DNA from: Pseudomonadota bacterium
Lineage (GTDB): Bacteria > Pseudomonadota > Alphaproteobacteria > Rhizobiales > Xanthobacteraceae
Assembly: GCA_023451825.1 (NCBI GenBank)
Contig: JAEXYA010000011.1
Location: 10,126-74,125, forward strand
DNA: 64,000 bases
Direction of reading: 5' to 3'
Under the pieces are notes generated by a model that had not been told where the DNA came from, searched no databases, and saw only the letters and a list, made by a program, of their open reading frames with translations. The position numbers and the translations under genes are program-made. Positions 1 through 7,999 of this stretch are shown piece by piece; positions within the stretch are counted from its first letter, which is position 1; the number at the start of each line of letters is the position of its first letter.

Positions 1-1
1 T

Positions 2-217
2 AATCGCAGGACGCGCGCGGATTTTGCCGCAATGTGCCGGATCCCGCTCACCATTTCGCAGGAAGAACTCAAACGCCGGATCGAGGTGTTCGGCGACAGC
101 GTCGGCGTTCTACCGACGCTCGAATTGCACGGATATCAGTTCAGCCTCGTGATACCGAAGTCAGAGAGCGAGCCGGCAGCCAGCGACGTACAAGACGGTG
201 CGCGTATTGCTGCGTAA
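2..217 (+). CDS. Partial hypothetical protein, C-terminal end (cut by window start)
   Basis: A frame open from the window edge to a stop at 217 encodes about 71 residues. An ATG lies at 32, but the frame continues upstream without a stop, so the true start is probably outside the window. The visible part looks protein-like, with a stretch reading ISQEELKRRIEVFGDSVG and then a Ser/Ala/Glu-rich tail, but I do not recognise a family. It converges on recJ, and a hairpin repeat lies between their 3' ends. It could be a chance frame. Confidence 0.3.
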   Translation, partial: NRRTRADFAAMCRIPLTISQEELKRRIEVFGDSVGVLPTLELHGYQFSLVIPKSESEPAASDVQDGARIAA

Positions 218-230
218 AGATGTCAGCGAT

Positions 231-284
231 CGTAAGATGGGGTGAGCGGAGGCGCATCGCTCCAGAGCGATACCCATCCTACGC
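231..284. repeat. Half copy of hairpin intergenic repeat
   Basis: One hairpin unit of the GTAGGATGGGTTGAGCG...ATACCCATCCTAC type: GATGGGGTGAGCG on the left pairs with a right arm ending TACCCATCCTACG. It lies just downstream of the recJ stop and might help end transcription, though no T-run follows on either side. Confidence 0.6.
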
Positions 285-286
285 GA

Positions 287-2125
287 TCACCTGATCATAC
301 GCGGCTCGGTGCCGGGCAACGCCACATCGATCACGCGCATCTGCACGCGCTCCTGCCCCTGCCAGCGATCAACGGTGAGCGAGCCGGCCACATGGACCTG
401 CTGGCCGCGATACTCCTGCAGCGCATTGCCGAGCTTCTGGCCGATGGAGCGAAACGCGATGCCATTGACCATGGCACCATCCGACGATTTCAGCCGCAGC
501 CGCAGATGCGCCTGCCCGACCTCATCCACATAAGCGAGCTGATGCGCCGGCAAAGCGATCACCGGCTCGGGATTGGCCTGGCCGAAAGGTCCTGCCCGAT
601 TGAGCGTGTTGACGAGATCGACGGTGACGCCGCGCGCGGTGACGGCGCCGTCGATGAACAGCTCTTTCTCGTTGCGGGATTTGGCAACATCGGGCGCGAG
701 GCGCTCTTCGAGGAAGGCGCGGAATTCACCGAGCTTTTCCTTCTTCAGCGTGACTCCAGCAGCCATCGCATGGCCGCCGCCTTTCATCAACAGGCCTTCT
801 GCCACGGCCTGACGCACCGCCTTGCCGAGATCGACGCCGGAAATCGAGCGGCCGGAGCCGGTGCCGATGCCGCCGGGTTCGAGTGCGATGGCAAATGACG
901 GCCGCGCAAATTTCTCCTTCAGCCGCGAAGCCACGAGGCCGACGACACCGGGATGCCAGCCTTCGCTCGCGGTGACGATGACGCTGCCTTTGTCCTCAAG
1001 ACCGAGCGATGCGAGCGCTTCGGCTTCGGCTTGTGCCTCAGCCGCCTGTTCGATGACGCGGCGTTCGACATTGAGGCGATCGAGTTCGGCGGCGATAGCG
1101 GCGGCCTCGGAGACATCACCCTCGAGCAGAAGACGCACGCCGAGATCGGCGCGGCCGATGCGGCCACCGGCATTGATGCGCGGGCCCAGCATGAAACCGA
1201 GGTGCCAGGCTTCCGGCGGCCCGTTGAGCCGCGCGACATCCATCAGCGCGACATGGCCGACATGATCGCGCCGGCGCAGCGCAATCAGCCCTTTGGCCAC
1301 GAAAGCGCGGTTGAGGCCGATCAAGGGGGCCACGTCGGCGACGGTACCGAGCGCCACGTGATGCAGCATATCGAGCAGGTTCGGCTCGGGCATTTCCGGC
1401 TTCCAGAAACCGCGTGAACGCAGCTCCCGATTGACGGCGACCAACGTGATCAGCACGAGGCCGACGGCGGCGAGATGGCCGAGGCCGGAAATATCGTCGA
1501 GGCGATTGGGGTTCACGACGGCATCGACGTCGGGCAATTCCTCATTGGCCTGATGGTGATCGATGACGACCACGGACATCCCGAGCTTCTTCGCCTCCGC
1601 CAGCGGCTCGAAGCTCGTTGTGCCGCAATCAACGGTGACGAGCAGCGTATTGCCCTTGGCGGCCAGCGCGCGGATCGCATCCACATTGGGACCGTAGCCT
1701 TCAAAGATGCGGTCGGGAATGTGGATGTCGGGATCGAGGCCGCAATGACGCAGATGCCAGGCGAGCAGTGCCGAGGATGTGGCGCCGTCAACGTCGTAGT
1801 CGCCGAAGATCGCGACCTTCTCGCCGCGCACGGCGGCATCCGCGATGCGTTTGGCGGCGGCTTCCATCTGGGTGATGGTGAACGGATCCGGCATCAGCTT
1901 GCGGATGGTCGGATCGAGAAAATCCTCGACGGCATCGAGTTCGATATTCCGGCCGGCGATGACGCGTGCCAGCATCTCCGGCAGCTTGAATCGCTGCACC
2001 ATCGCCAAAGCCCGCGCAGCGCCGCGCTGATCGACGCGGTCACGCCAAGTGCGACCGGTGGCGGACTGGGTCACGCCGAGAAAGGCTGGGTGGATAAGGT
2101 CGGGGATGTCGGTGGATGGGGACAT
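287..2125 (-). CDS. recJ: Single-stranded-DNA-specific 5'-3' exonuclease RecJ
   Basis: The 612-residue product has the RecJ/DHH phosphoesterase signatures: DYDVDG at residues 109-114 (metal-binding motif I), DCGTT from 166, DHH at 189-191, and NPN near 205. The C-terminal part holds the DHHA1 domain with a GGGHAMAAG stretch, followed by an OB-like domain. RecJ degrades single-stranded DNA 5' to 3' in RecF-pathway recombination, mismatch repair and base excision repair. The length is normal for alphaproteobacterial RecJ. It is the last gene of a leftward run and is separated from the upstream HAD gene by a 106-bp repeat, so it may have its own promoter. Confidence 0.95.
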   Translation of the reverse strand: MSPSTDIPDLIHPAFLGVTQSATGRTWRDRVDQRGAARALAMVQRFKLPEMLARVIAGRNIELDAVEDFLDPTIRKLMPDPFTITQMEAAAKRIADAAVRGEKVAIFGDYDVDGATSSALLAWHLRHCGLDPDIHIPDRIFEGYGPNVDAIRALAAKGNTLLVTVDCGTTSFEPLAEAKKLGMSVVVIDHHQANEELPDVDAVVNPNRLDDISGLGHLAAVGLVLITLVAVNRELRSRGFWKPEMPEPNLLDMLHHVALGTVADVAPLIGLNRAFVAKGLIALRRRDHVGHVALMDVARLNGPPEAWHLGFMLGPRINAGGRIGRADLGVRLLLEGDVSEAAAIAAELDRLNVERRVIEQAAEAQAEAEALASLGLEDKGSVIVTASEGWHPGVVGLVASRLKEKFARPSFAIALEPGGIGTGSGRSISGVDLGKAVRQAVAEGLLMKGGGHAMAAGVTLKKEKLGEFRAFLEERLAPDVAKSRNEKELFIDGAVTARGVTVDLVNTLNRAGPFGQANPEPVIALPAHQLAYVDEVGQAHLRLRLKSSDGAMVNGIAFRSIGQKLGNALQEYRGQQVHVAGSLTVDRWQGQERVQMRVIDVALPGTEPRMIR

Positions 2126-2186
2126 GCGCGCAGATAAGCATGATGGGCGCGCAAGGCAAATAGTGGGGCTGGTGCCCCATTCCGTG

Positions 2187-2292
2187 CCTCATGGTGAGGA
2201 GGCGCGCAGCGCCGTCTCGAACCATCAGATCGCCGGGCTCGGAGCTTGCGGCCATCCTTCGAGATGCCGCTTCGCGGCTCCTCAGGATGAGG
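2187..2292. repeat. Intergenic inverted repeat, family A, copy 1
   Basis: Begins CCTCATGGTGAGGAGGCGCG and ends CTCCTCAGGATGAGG. It is built of two hairpin halves around a middle rich in GCTTGCGGCCATCCTTCGAGA. The same element recurs at 13480-13589 (inverted) and 15570-15672. It fills most of the gap between recJ and the HAD gene. Confidence 0.85.
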
Positions 2293-2317
2293 GTGGAGTG
2301 TGAGGCGGCTGGTTACC

Positions 2318-3037
2318 TCAACACCCCAGCCGCTTCGCCATATCCTCGAAATCATCCGCCACCACGTCCCAGTCGCCATCGGCCTTGAAGTCGCGGTTCT
2401 GCAGCGGGCCGTATTCGGTGATGCGCGGAACGAAGCCGGTCCTGAGACCACATTTCTGCGCGGCGTCCAGGTCGTTGTTGTGGGCGGCGACCATCATCAC
2501 TTCATGCGGCTTCAGGCTGAGCAGTTCACAGGCGCCGAGATAGCTTTCGGGGTCGGGCTTGTAGTGTTTGAACAGCTCGGCGCTCATGATCAGATCCCAT
2601 GGCAGGCCGCCGAACTTCGCCATGTTGGTGAGCAGAGCGACATTGCCGTTGGACAGCGGGCTGATGGTGAATTTCGTCTTCAGACGCGTCAGGCCCGGCA
2701 CCGAATCCTTCCACGGATGCAGGCGGTGCCAGCCGAGGGTGAGATGATGCAGGTCGTCGTCGCTAAGGCCCTTGATGCCGAACTTTTCGACCAGATCTTC
2801 AAGCGACTGGCGATGCAGTTTGTCGAGCTTGAGGAAGCCGCGTTCGGGATGATGGCGCACGCTGTCCATGGACGGCACATAAGCTTGCCGCCAGGCATCG
2901 ACGAGTGCGGTCCAGTCGGCGGTGATACCGCGCGCGGCGCTCCATGCGGTGAAGTCGTTGATCAGGCTGGTGCGCCAATCGACGACGGTGCCGAACACGT
3001 CGAAGATCAGGGCTTTGACGGAGGACGTGTCGCTCAT
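2318..3037 (-). CDS. Haloacid dehalogenase, type II (HAD superfamily)
   Basis: The 239-residue product has HAD motif I as FDVFGT with nucleophile Asp13, motif II in SPLSNGN, and a C-terminal AAHNNDLDAA stretch. The FDVFGTVVDWR context is typical of (S)-2-haloacid dehalogenases, which hydrolyse 2-haloalkanoic acids through an aspartyl ester. The length matches that family. The natural substrate cannot be told from sequence; many genomic copies act on metabolites other than haloacids. It lies in the leftward run between GNAT and recJ, separated from each by a repeat. Confidence 0.85.
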   Translation of the reverse strand: MSDTSSVKALIFDVFGTVVDWRTSLINDFTAWSAARGITADWTALVDAWRQAYVPSMDSVRHHPERGFLKLDKLHRQSLEDLVEKFGIKGLSDDDLHHLTLGWHRLHPWKDSVPGLTRLKTKFTISPLSNGNVALLTNMAKFGGLPWDLIMSAELFKHYKPDPESYLGACELLSLKPHEVMMVAAHNNDLDAAQKCGLRTGFVPRITEYGPLQNRDFKADGDWDVVADDFEDMAKRLGC

Positions 3038-3088
3038 GGTCTCGCTCCCGTGTTTTGTTTTTTATCGTGTTTTTATCGTTGGTCGTCC

Positions 3089-3215
3089 GTGTCCCGGACG
3101 CGATGCGGCGCGGAGCGCCGCTTCGCAGAGCCGGGACCGTTACGAGCACCGGCGTTTGATACGGTCCCGGCTCTGCGGAGCAGCGTGAAGAACGCTGCAC
3201 CGCGTCCGGGACACC
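3089..3215. repeat. Intergenic inverted repeat, GTCCCGGAC type
   Basis: Outer arms GTCCCGGACGCG and CGCGTCCGGGACAC flank inner arms reading AGAGCCGGGACCGT and ACGGTCCCGGCTCT, giving a nested cruciform-like structure. It occupies the gap between the HAD and GNAT genes. A related GTCCCGGC...GCCGGGACGAC hairpin lies near 9970-10016. Confidence 0.75.
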
Positions 3216-3221
3216 ATGAGA

Positions 3222-3692
3222 TCAGAGTATCTTGCGATACTGCATGAAGCCGGAATTGTCCGCGACCTGATCGTACAAGATCCGCGCCTGCGCATTCTCG
3301 TTTTGCGTCAGCCAGTGCACGCGGCTGCAGCCGTCGGTCTTGGCTTTCGCATACACCGCTTCGATCAGCGCACGCCCGAGGCCGAGGCCGCGCGCGCTGT
3401 TGTCGACGAACAGATCCTGCAGATAGCAGTAATCCCCCGGCGTCCAGCTTGAGCGGTGATACAGGAACTGGACGATGCCCGTCAGCTTGCCGTCCACATA
3501 CGCGCCGAGCAGGAACATCTGCTCGTTGGCGTCGTGAAAGCGCTTCCAGGCGGTGTCAGTGGCGACCTGCGGCAGCGTGGCCTTGTAGAAGGTCAAATAG
3601 CCCTGCCATAGCGGCTCCCAGGCGGCCCTTTCATCGGGGCCGACCGGGCGGATGTCGACATTTTGTGCTTTGGGCATTTGCGCCTGGCTCAA
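3222..3692 (-). CDS. GNAT-family N-acetyltransferase
   Basis: A 156-residue protein with the acetyl-CoA pyrophosphate-binding motif of GNAT enzymes, ARGLGLGRAL around residues 100-109, preceded by the usual beta-strand (LQDLFVD) and followed by a C-terminal WLTQNENAQARILYDQ segment typical of small-molecule acetyltransferases. The acceptor is unknown. Its start overlaps the end of glpX by 4 nt (ATGA type), so it is probably translated with glpX. Confidence 0.85.
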   Translation of the reverse strand: MSQAQMPKAQNVDIRPVGPDERAAWEPLWQGYLTFYKATLPQVATDTAWKRFHDANEQMFLLGAYVDGKLTGIVQFLYHRSSWTPGDYCYLQDLFVDNSARGLGLGRALIEAVYAKAKTDGCSRVHWLTQNENAQARILYDQVADNSGFMQYRKIL

Positions 3693-4687
3693 TCGAGGTG
3701 GAATTTTTCGAGCTGACGATGCTCGCCCTTGATGATGCGGACGGTGCCGGTCACCGAACGCATGACGATGGTTTCGGTCTCGATCACGTTGCCGCGGAAT
3801 TTGACGCCGGATAGCAGCGCGCCATCGGTGACGCCAGTCGCGGCGAACAGGCAGTCGCCCTTGGCCATGTCCTCGATGCGATAGATCATCTTCGGGTCCG
3901 TGACGCCCATCTTGCGCGAGCGTTCGCGCTTCTCGTCGGTGTCGAGGATCAGGCGGGTCAGCATCTGGCCGCCGATGCAGCGCAGTGCCACGGCTGCCAG
4001 CACGCCTTCAGGAGCGCCGCCGGTGCCCATATAGATATCGATGCCCGACTTGTCGGGATCGGTGGTGTGGATGACGCCGGCGACGTCACCATCCGGGATC
4101 AGGCGCAGCGAAGCGCCGGTGGCGCGGATCGCGTTGATGAGCGGTTCATGGCGCGGACGCTCCAGCACCAGTGCGGTGATCTCCGACACCGGCACGCCCT
4201 TGGCCTTGGCGAGGCGCTGGATATTTTCGGCCGGCGGCGCATCGAGATCGAGCAGGTTCTTGTCGTAGCCCGGACCGATCGCCAGCTTTTCCATGTAGAC
4301 GTCCGGCGCGTGCAGCAGCGTACCGCCATCGGCCATCGCGAGGGTCGCGATGGAGCCCGGCATGTCCTTGGCGCAGAGTGTGGTGCCTTCGAGCGGATCG
4401 ACGGCTATGTCCACCTTCGGGCCAGCATTGATGCCGACCTTTTCGCCGATGAACAGCATCGGCGCCTCGTCGCGCTCGCCCTCGCCGATCACGATGGTGC
4501 CTTCGATGGGCAGCTTGTTGAGCTCGCGGCGCATCGCGTCCACGGCCGCCTGGTCGGCCGCCTTTTCCTTGCCGTGGCCACGCAAGCGCGCTGCCGACAC
4601 TGCCGCACGTTCGGTCACGCGCACGATTTCCAGTGTCAGAATGCGCTCCAGCAATTGCTGCGGCGGGACGGAAATATGGGTGGACAT
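3689..4687 (-). CDS. glpX: Class II fructose-1,6-bisphosphatase GlpX
   Basis: The 332-residue product carries the GlpX metal and phosphate-binding motifs GEGERDEAPM at 68-77 and DPLEGT at 97-102, then ATLAMADGG and MGTGGAPEG. It hydrolyses fructose-1,6-bisphosphate (in some relatives also sedoheptulose-1,7-bisphosphate), serving gluconeogenesis and, in autotrophs, the Calvin cycle. It lies 58 nt downstream of hom, overlaps the GNAT gene by 4 nt, and has a clear AAAGGAGCC ribosome-binding site. A small hairpin (4707-4725) sits just before that site. Confidence 0.95.
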   Translation of the reverse strand: MSTHISVPPQQLLERILTLEIVRVTERAAVSAARLRGHGKEKAADQAAVDAMRRELNKLPIEGTIVIGEGERDEAPMLFIGEKVGINAGPKVDIAVDPLEGTTLCAKDMPGSIATLAMADGGTLLHAPDVYMEKLAIGPGYDKNLLDLDAPPAENIQRLAKAKGVPVSEITALVLERPRHEPLINAIRATGASLRLIPDGDVAGVIHTTDPDKSGIDIYMGTGGAPEGVLAAVALRCIGGQMLTRLILDTDEKRERSRKMGVTDPKMIYRIEDMAKGDCLFAATGVTDGALLSGVKFRGNVIETETIVMRSVTGTVRIIKGEHRQLEKFHLD

Positions 4688-4706
4688 CGATTGGCTCCTT
4701 TAACGG

Positions 4707-4725
4707 CGGGTCTGGGTGAGACCCG
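4707..4725 (-). other. Intercistronic hairpin between hom and glpX
   Basis: A 7-bp perfect stem (CGGGTCT/AGACCCG) with a 5-nt loop lies in the 58-nt hom-glpX gap, ending a few bases upstream of the glpX ribosome-binding site. There is no T-run, so a terminator is unlikely; an mRNA-processing or stability element is a guess. Confidence 0.45.
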
Positions 4726-4745
4726 TATAACTCTCAAACAGGCGA

Positions 4746-6068
4746 TCAGTTCTTCTCGATGCGGATCACCTGCGGCTTGCCCGAGATCACCTTGTCCTTC
4801 TGCACCGCCTGCAGCGCACGGCGCATGGCGTCTTCAGAGGTCGCATAGGTGATCAGGATAACCGGCACGGGTGACGATTTCTTGGTGCCGTCGATCGGCT
4901 CCAACCCGCCATTCGGATGTTTCTGCACGATGGATTCGAGCGAAATCTTTTGCTCGGCCAGACGCGTAGCGATACGCGCAGCGGTGCCGGCGAGATCGCG
5001 CGCCATCAGGCGGATGTAATAGCCGCCTTCATGGCGCTCCATCGGTGCCTTGGTGGTGGTCGCAAGCTTTGCCACAGGCTGCGCGAAAGGCAGCGCGCGG
5101 ACGTTGCGGGCGACATCTGCGATATCGGCGAGCACGGCGGATGCCGTTGCCGCACCGCCTGCCCCCGGACCAACCAGCGTAATCGGCGCAACGCCGTTGC
5201 CGTCGATGGTGACGGCATTGGTCACACCCATCACCTGCGCGATGGACGAGTTCAGCGGCACCATGGTCGGATGCACGCGCTGTTCGATACCGGTCTTGGT
5301 GCGCATGGCAACGCCGAGCAGCTTGATGCGATAGCCGAGATCGGCGGCCGCGCGGAGATCTTCGGCGGCAATCGTGGAGATGCCCTCGACAGAGACTGCG
5401 CTCTCATTGACCTTGGTGCCGAATGCGAGGCTGGCAAGAATGGCCAGCTTCTGCGCGGTGTCGTAGCCGTCGACGTCGAAGGACGGTTCGGCTTCGGCAT
5501 AACCGAGGCGCTGGGCGTCCTTGAGGCACTCCTCGAAGGACAAGCCCTCCTGCTCCATCCGAGTGAGGATGTAATTGCAAGTGCCGTTGAGAATACCATA
5601 GACGCGATTGATCGAGGTACCCGACAGGCCCTCGCGGATGGTCTTGATGACAGGGATGGCGCCGGCGACGGCGGCTTCGTAATTCAGTGCGCCGCCATGC
5701 TTCTCCGCCAGCGTGGCGAGCTTGACGCCGTGCTTGGCGACCAGCGCCTTGTTGGCAGTGACGACGGACTTGCCGGCGGCGAGTGCTGCGGAGATCGACG
5801 ACAAAGCGGGATCGCCCGAACCGCCCATCAATTCAACAAAGCAATCCACCTCGGGATGGGTCGCGACAGCCAGCGGGTCTTTCATCCAATCGATGCCGCG
5901 CAGGTCAATCCCGCGCTTCTTGGCCTTGCTGCGGGCGGTGACCGCCACGACCTTGATGCCACGGCCACAACGTGCCGAAAGGATCGACTGCTGCGCTTCG
6001 ATGAGACGGACGACTTCGGCGCCAACGGTGCCGAGACCCGCGATACCCACTTTGAGGGGTGCGACCAT
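4746..6068 (-). CDS. hom: Homoserine dehydrogenase
   Basis: A 440-residue monofunctional homoserine dehydrogenase. It has an N-terminal Rossmann motif GLGTVG at 11-16, the catalytic domain with VVTANKALVAKHG and SFDVDGYDTAQKLAIL, and about 85 C-terminal residues forming an ACT domain (YYIRLMARDLAGTAARIA) that normally binds threonine for feedback inhibition. It reduces aspartate semialdehyde to homoserine for threonine and methionine synthesis. It sits between the aminotransferase and glpX genes, all leftward. Confidence 0.95.
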   Translation of the reverse strand: MVAPLKVGIAGLGTVGAEVVRLIEAQQSILSARCGRGIKVVAVTARSKAKKRGIDLRGIDWMKDPLAVATHPEVDCFVELMGGSGDPALSSISAALAAGKSVVTANKALVAKHGVKLATLAEKHGGALNYEAAVAGAIPVIKTIREGLSGTSINRVYGILNGTCNYILTRMEQEGLSFEECLKDAQRLGYAEAEPSFDVDGYDTAQKLAILASLAFGTKVNESAVSVEGISTIAAEDLRAAADLGYRIKLLGVAMRTKTGIEQRVHPTMVPLNSSIAQVMGVTNAVTIDGNGVAPITLVGPGAGGAATASAVLADIADVARNVRALPFAQPVAKLATTTKAPMERHEGGYYIRLMARDLAGTAARIATRLAEQKISLESIVQKHPNGGLEPIDGTKKSSPVPVILITYATSEDAMRRALQAVQKDKVISGKPQVIRIEKN

Positions 6069-6109
6069 AAACTGTAACCTGTCGGAAGAGTTCTTATTGA
6101 GCGACTGAC

Positions 6110-6131
6110 CGGGCGCCGCAGGCGACGCCCG
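6110..6131 (-). other. Intercistronic hairpin between aminotransferase gene and hom
   Basis: A GC-rich stem of about 10 bp (CGGGCGTCGC/GCGGCGCCCG, one G-T pair) with a tiny loop lies between the aminotransferase stop (6140) and the hom start (6068). No T-run follows, so it is not a standard terminator. Confidence 0.45.
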
Positions 6132-6139
6132 TTCTGTGC

Positions 6140-7360
6140 CTATCGCCGATTGGCGAGCGGAACCACGTTGTGCAACGTTTCCAGCCCGGTTTCAAGAAAC
6201 CGGCGGACGCCGCGGGCAGCCTGGCGAATGCGCTGCTCGTTTTCGACCATGGCGATACGGACATAGCCTTCACCATGCTCGCCGAAGCCGATGCCTGGAG
6301 CCACCACGACGCCGGACTTTTCAACGAGAAGCGTTGCAAACTGCATGGAGCCGACCTCGCGGAACTTCTCCGGCAGCGGCGCCCAGGCAAACATGGACGA
6401 TTCCGGCGACGGGATGGTCCAGCCGGCGCGGCCAAAGCTGTCCACCAGGACATCGCGGCGCTTGCGATAGGTGTCGCGCATTTCCTTGATGCAGTCTTCC
6501 GGCCCGTTGAGCGCAGCGGTGGCCGCGACCTGCACCGGGGTAAAGGCCCCGTAATCGAGATAGGACTTCACCCGGGTCAGCGCCGAGACGATGCGCTCAT
6601 TGCCGACCGCAAAGCCCATGCGCCAGCCGGCCATGGAGAAGGTCTTGGACATCGAGGTAAACTCGACGCAGACATCGATGGCGCCGGGCACCTGCAACAC
6701 CGACGGCGGCGGGTTCTTGTCATTGAAATAGACCTCGGCATAAGCGAGGTCGGACAGGATGTAGATTTCGTGCTTCTTCGCGAAGGCAACGAGGTCCTTG
6801 TAGAAATCGAGGCTCGCGACCTTGGCGGTCGGGTTCGACGGATAGCACACCACCAGCGCGATCGGCTTCGGGATCGAATGCTGGATGGCGCGTTCAACCG
6901 AGGCAAAGAAATCCGGGGTCGGATCCGACGGCACCGAGCGGATCACGCCGCCCGCCATCAGGAAGCCGAACGCGTGAATGGGGTAGCTGGGATTGGGCAC
7001 CAGCACCACATCGCCGGGGGCCGTGATGGCCTGCGCCACATTGGCGAAGCCTTCCTTGGAGCCGAGCGTGGCGACGATCTGGGTGTCAGGATCCAGCTTC
7101 ACGCCGAACCGGCGGGCATAATAACCGGCCTGGGCTTTGCGAAGACCGGGAATGCCCTTCGAGGACGAATAGCCATCGGTGCGTGGCTTGCCGAGGGTCT
7201 CCTTGAGCTTCTCGAGGACATGCGGCGGGGTCGGCAGATCCGGATTGCCCATGCCCATATCGATGATATCGGCGCCCGAATTGCGCGCGGCGGCCTTGGC
7301 TCGGTTGATCTGTTCGAACACATAGGGCGGCAGGCGGCGAATTCGGTAAAAGTCGTCCAT
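6140..7360 (-). CDS. PLP-dependent aminotransferase, AlaC / LL-diaminopimelate aminotransferase-like
   Basis: A 406-residue class I/II aminotransferase. PLP-binding Lys239 lies in SMSKTFSMAGWRMG, with the conserved Arg247 after it; the N-terminal MGMGNPDLPTP and YPSNPTA motifs are typical of fold-type I. The closest recognised relatives are the alanine:glutamate aminotransferase AlaC (YfdZ) and proteins often labelled LL-diaminopimelate aminotransferase. Its place directly before hom suggests a role in aspartate-family or alanine metabolism; the exact substrate is not decided by sequence. Confidence 0.88.
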   Translation of the reverse strand: MDDFYRIRRLPPYVFEQINRAKAAARNSGADIIDMGMGNPDLPTPPHVLEKLKETLGKPRTDGYSSSKGIPGLRKAQAGYYARRFGVKLDPDTQIVATLGSKEGFANVAQAITAPGDVVLVPNPSYPIHAFGFLMAGGVIRSVPSDPTPDFFASVERAIQHSIPKPIALVVCYPSNPTAKVASLDFYKDLVAFAKKHEIYILSDLAYAEVYFNDKNPPPSVLQVPGAIDVCVEFTSMSKTFSMAGWRMGFAVGNERIVSALTRVKSYLDYGAFTPVQVAATAALNGPEDCIKEMRDTYRKRRDVLVDSFGRAGWTIPSPESSMFAWAPLPEKFREVGSMQFATLLVEKSGVVVAPGIGFGEHGEGYVRIAMVENEQRIRQAARGVRRFLETGLETLHNVVPLANRR

Positions 7361-7459
7361 GGGTCTCGGGCTCCGGGGGAACCGCCTTCAAGGTGCGGTT
7401 GAATCGCCTAGTTTTAGCATGGGGACCGGGTGACACCAGTCACGACCGGGTGGAATCGC

Positions 7460-7786
7460 TCAGCGGGTCGAGGTTTTTGCCGCTGGGGCCTCGGGGGTCA
7501 CGACGGCCTGGCGATCGCGAGCCTTGATCAGGTCGGCCTCGAGCTTGGCCTGGTCGGTCGGATTCAAGGTGGCATCGCTGCTGCGGGCGGTCGGAAGGTC
7601 GTGCACCGGGAGGTATTCGCCGGGCTGCGCGGGACGCTGCGGCAAGCCTGCAGGAGCCCCGACCACCGGCAGATCGGCAACGGTCGAGGCGCAGCCGCCC
7701 AGCGCAAGGCCGAGCGCCAGCAGCGCCGCCCAGGCCCCCGCCCGGCCGCTGTCCAATGTCCTGCCAATCGTTCCAAAACGCTTCAC
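7460..7786 (-). CDS. Small lipoprotein of unknown function
   Basis: A 108-residue protein with a positively charged N-terminus, a hydrophobic stretch (AWAALLALGLALGG) and a lipobox LGGC, so it should be lipidated at the Cys near residue 32 after signal peptidase II cleavage. The mature part is Pro/Ala-rich with no recognised domain. It lies 99 nt upstream of the aminotransferase gene in the same direction, divergent from phaC. Confidence 0.75.
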   Translation of the reverse strand: MKRFGTIGRTLDSGRAGAWAALLALGLALGGCASTVADLPVVGAPAGLPQRPAQPGEYLPVHDLPTARSSDATLNPTDQAKLEADLIKARDRQAVVTPEAPAAKTSTR

Positions 7787-7974
7787 GCAACAACCTTACA
7801 TCAATTCTCGCACGGCCTCATCCTGCCGCGGGGGACCATCTAGGTCACAAATCTTTAACACCGTCAGAATGGCGCAGGCTTGGCGGGGCAATATGACTTT
7901 AGCAAGACGCATATCGCGCTGCAGCACATCGAATCCTGCGGCGATCTGCGAACTATGTCATCATGCTGCCGCGT

Positions 7975-7991
7975 GGTGACGTATCGTCACC
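7975..7991. promoter_or_regulatory. Perfect inverted repeat just upstream of phaC (possible operator)
   Basis: GGTGACG-TAT-CGTCACC, two 7-bp arms around 3 nt, ends 8 nt before the candidate phaC ATG at 8000. It could be an operator or an mRNA hairpin over the translation start. A GCTGCAGC palindrome lies 50 bp further up (7918-7925); TGC-rich sites of that sort are bound by PhaR in some bacteria, which is only suggestive here. Confidence 0.45.
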
Positions 7992-7999
7992 GCATTGGA

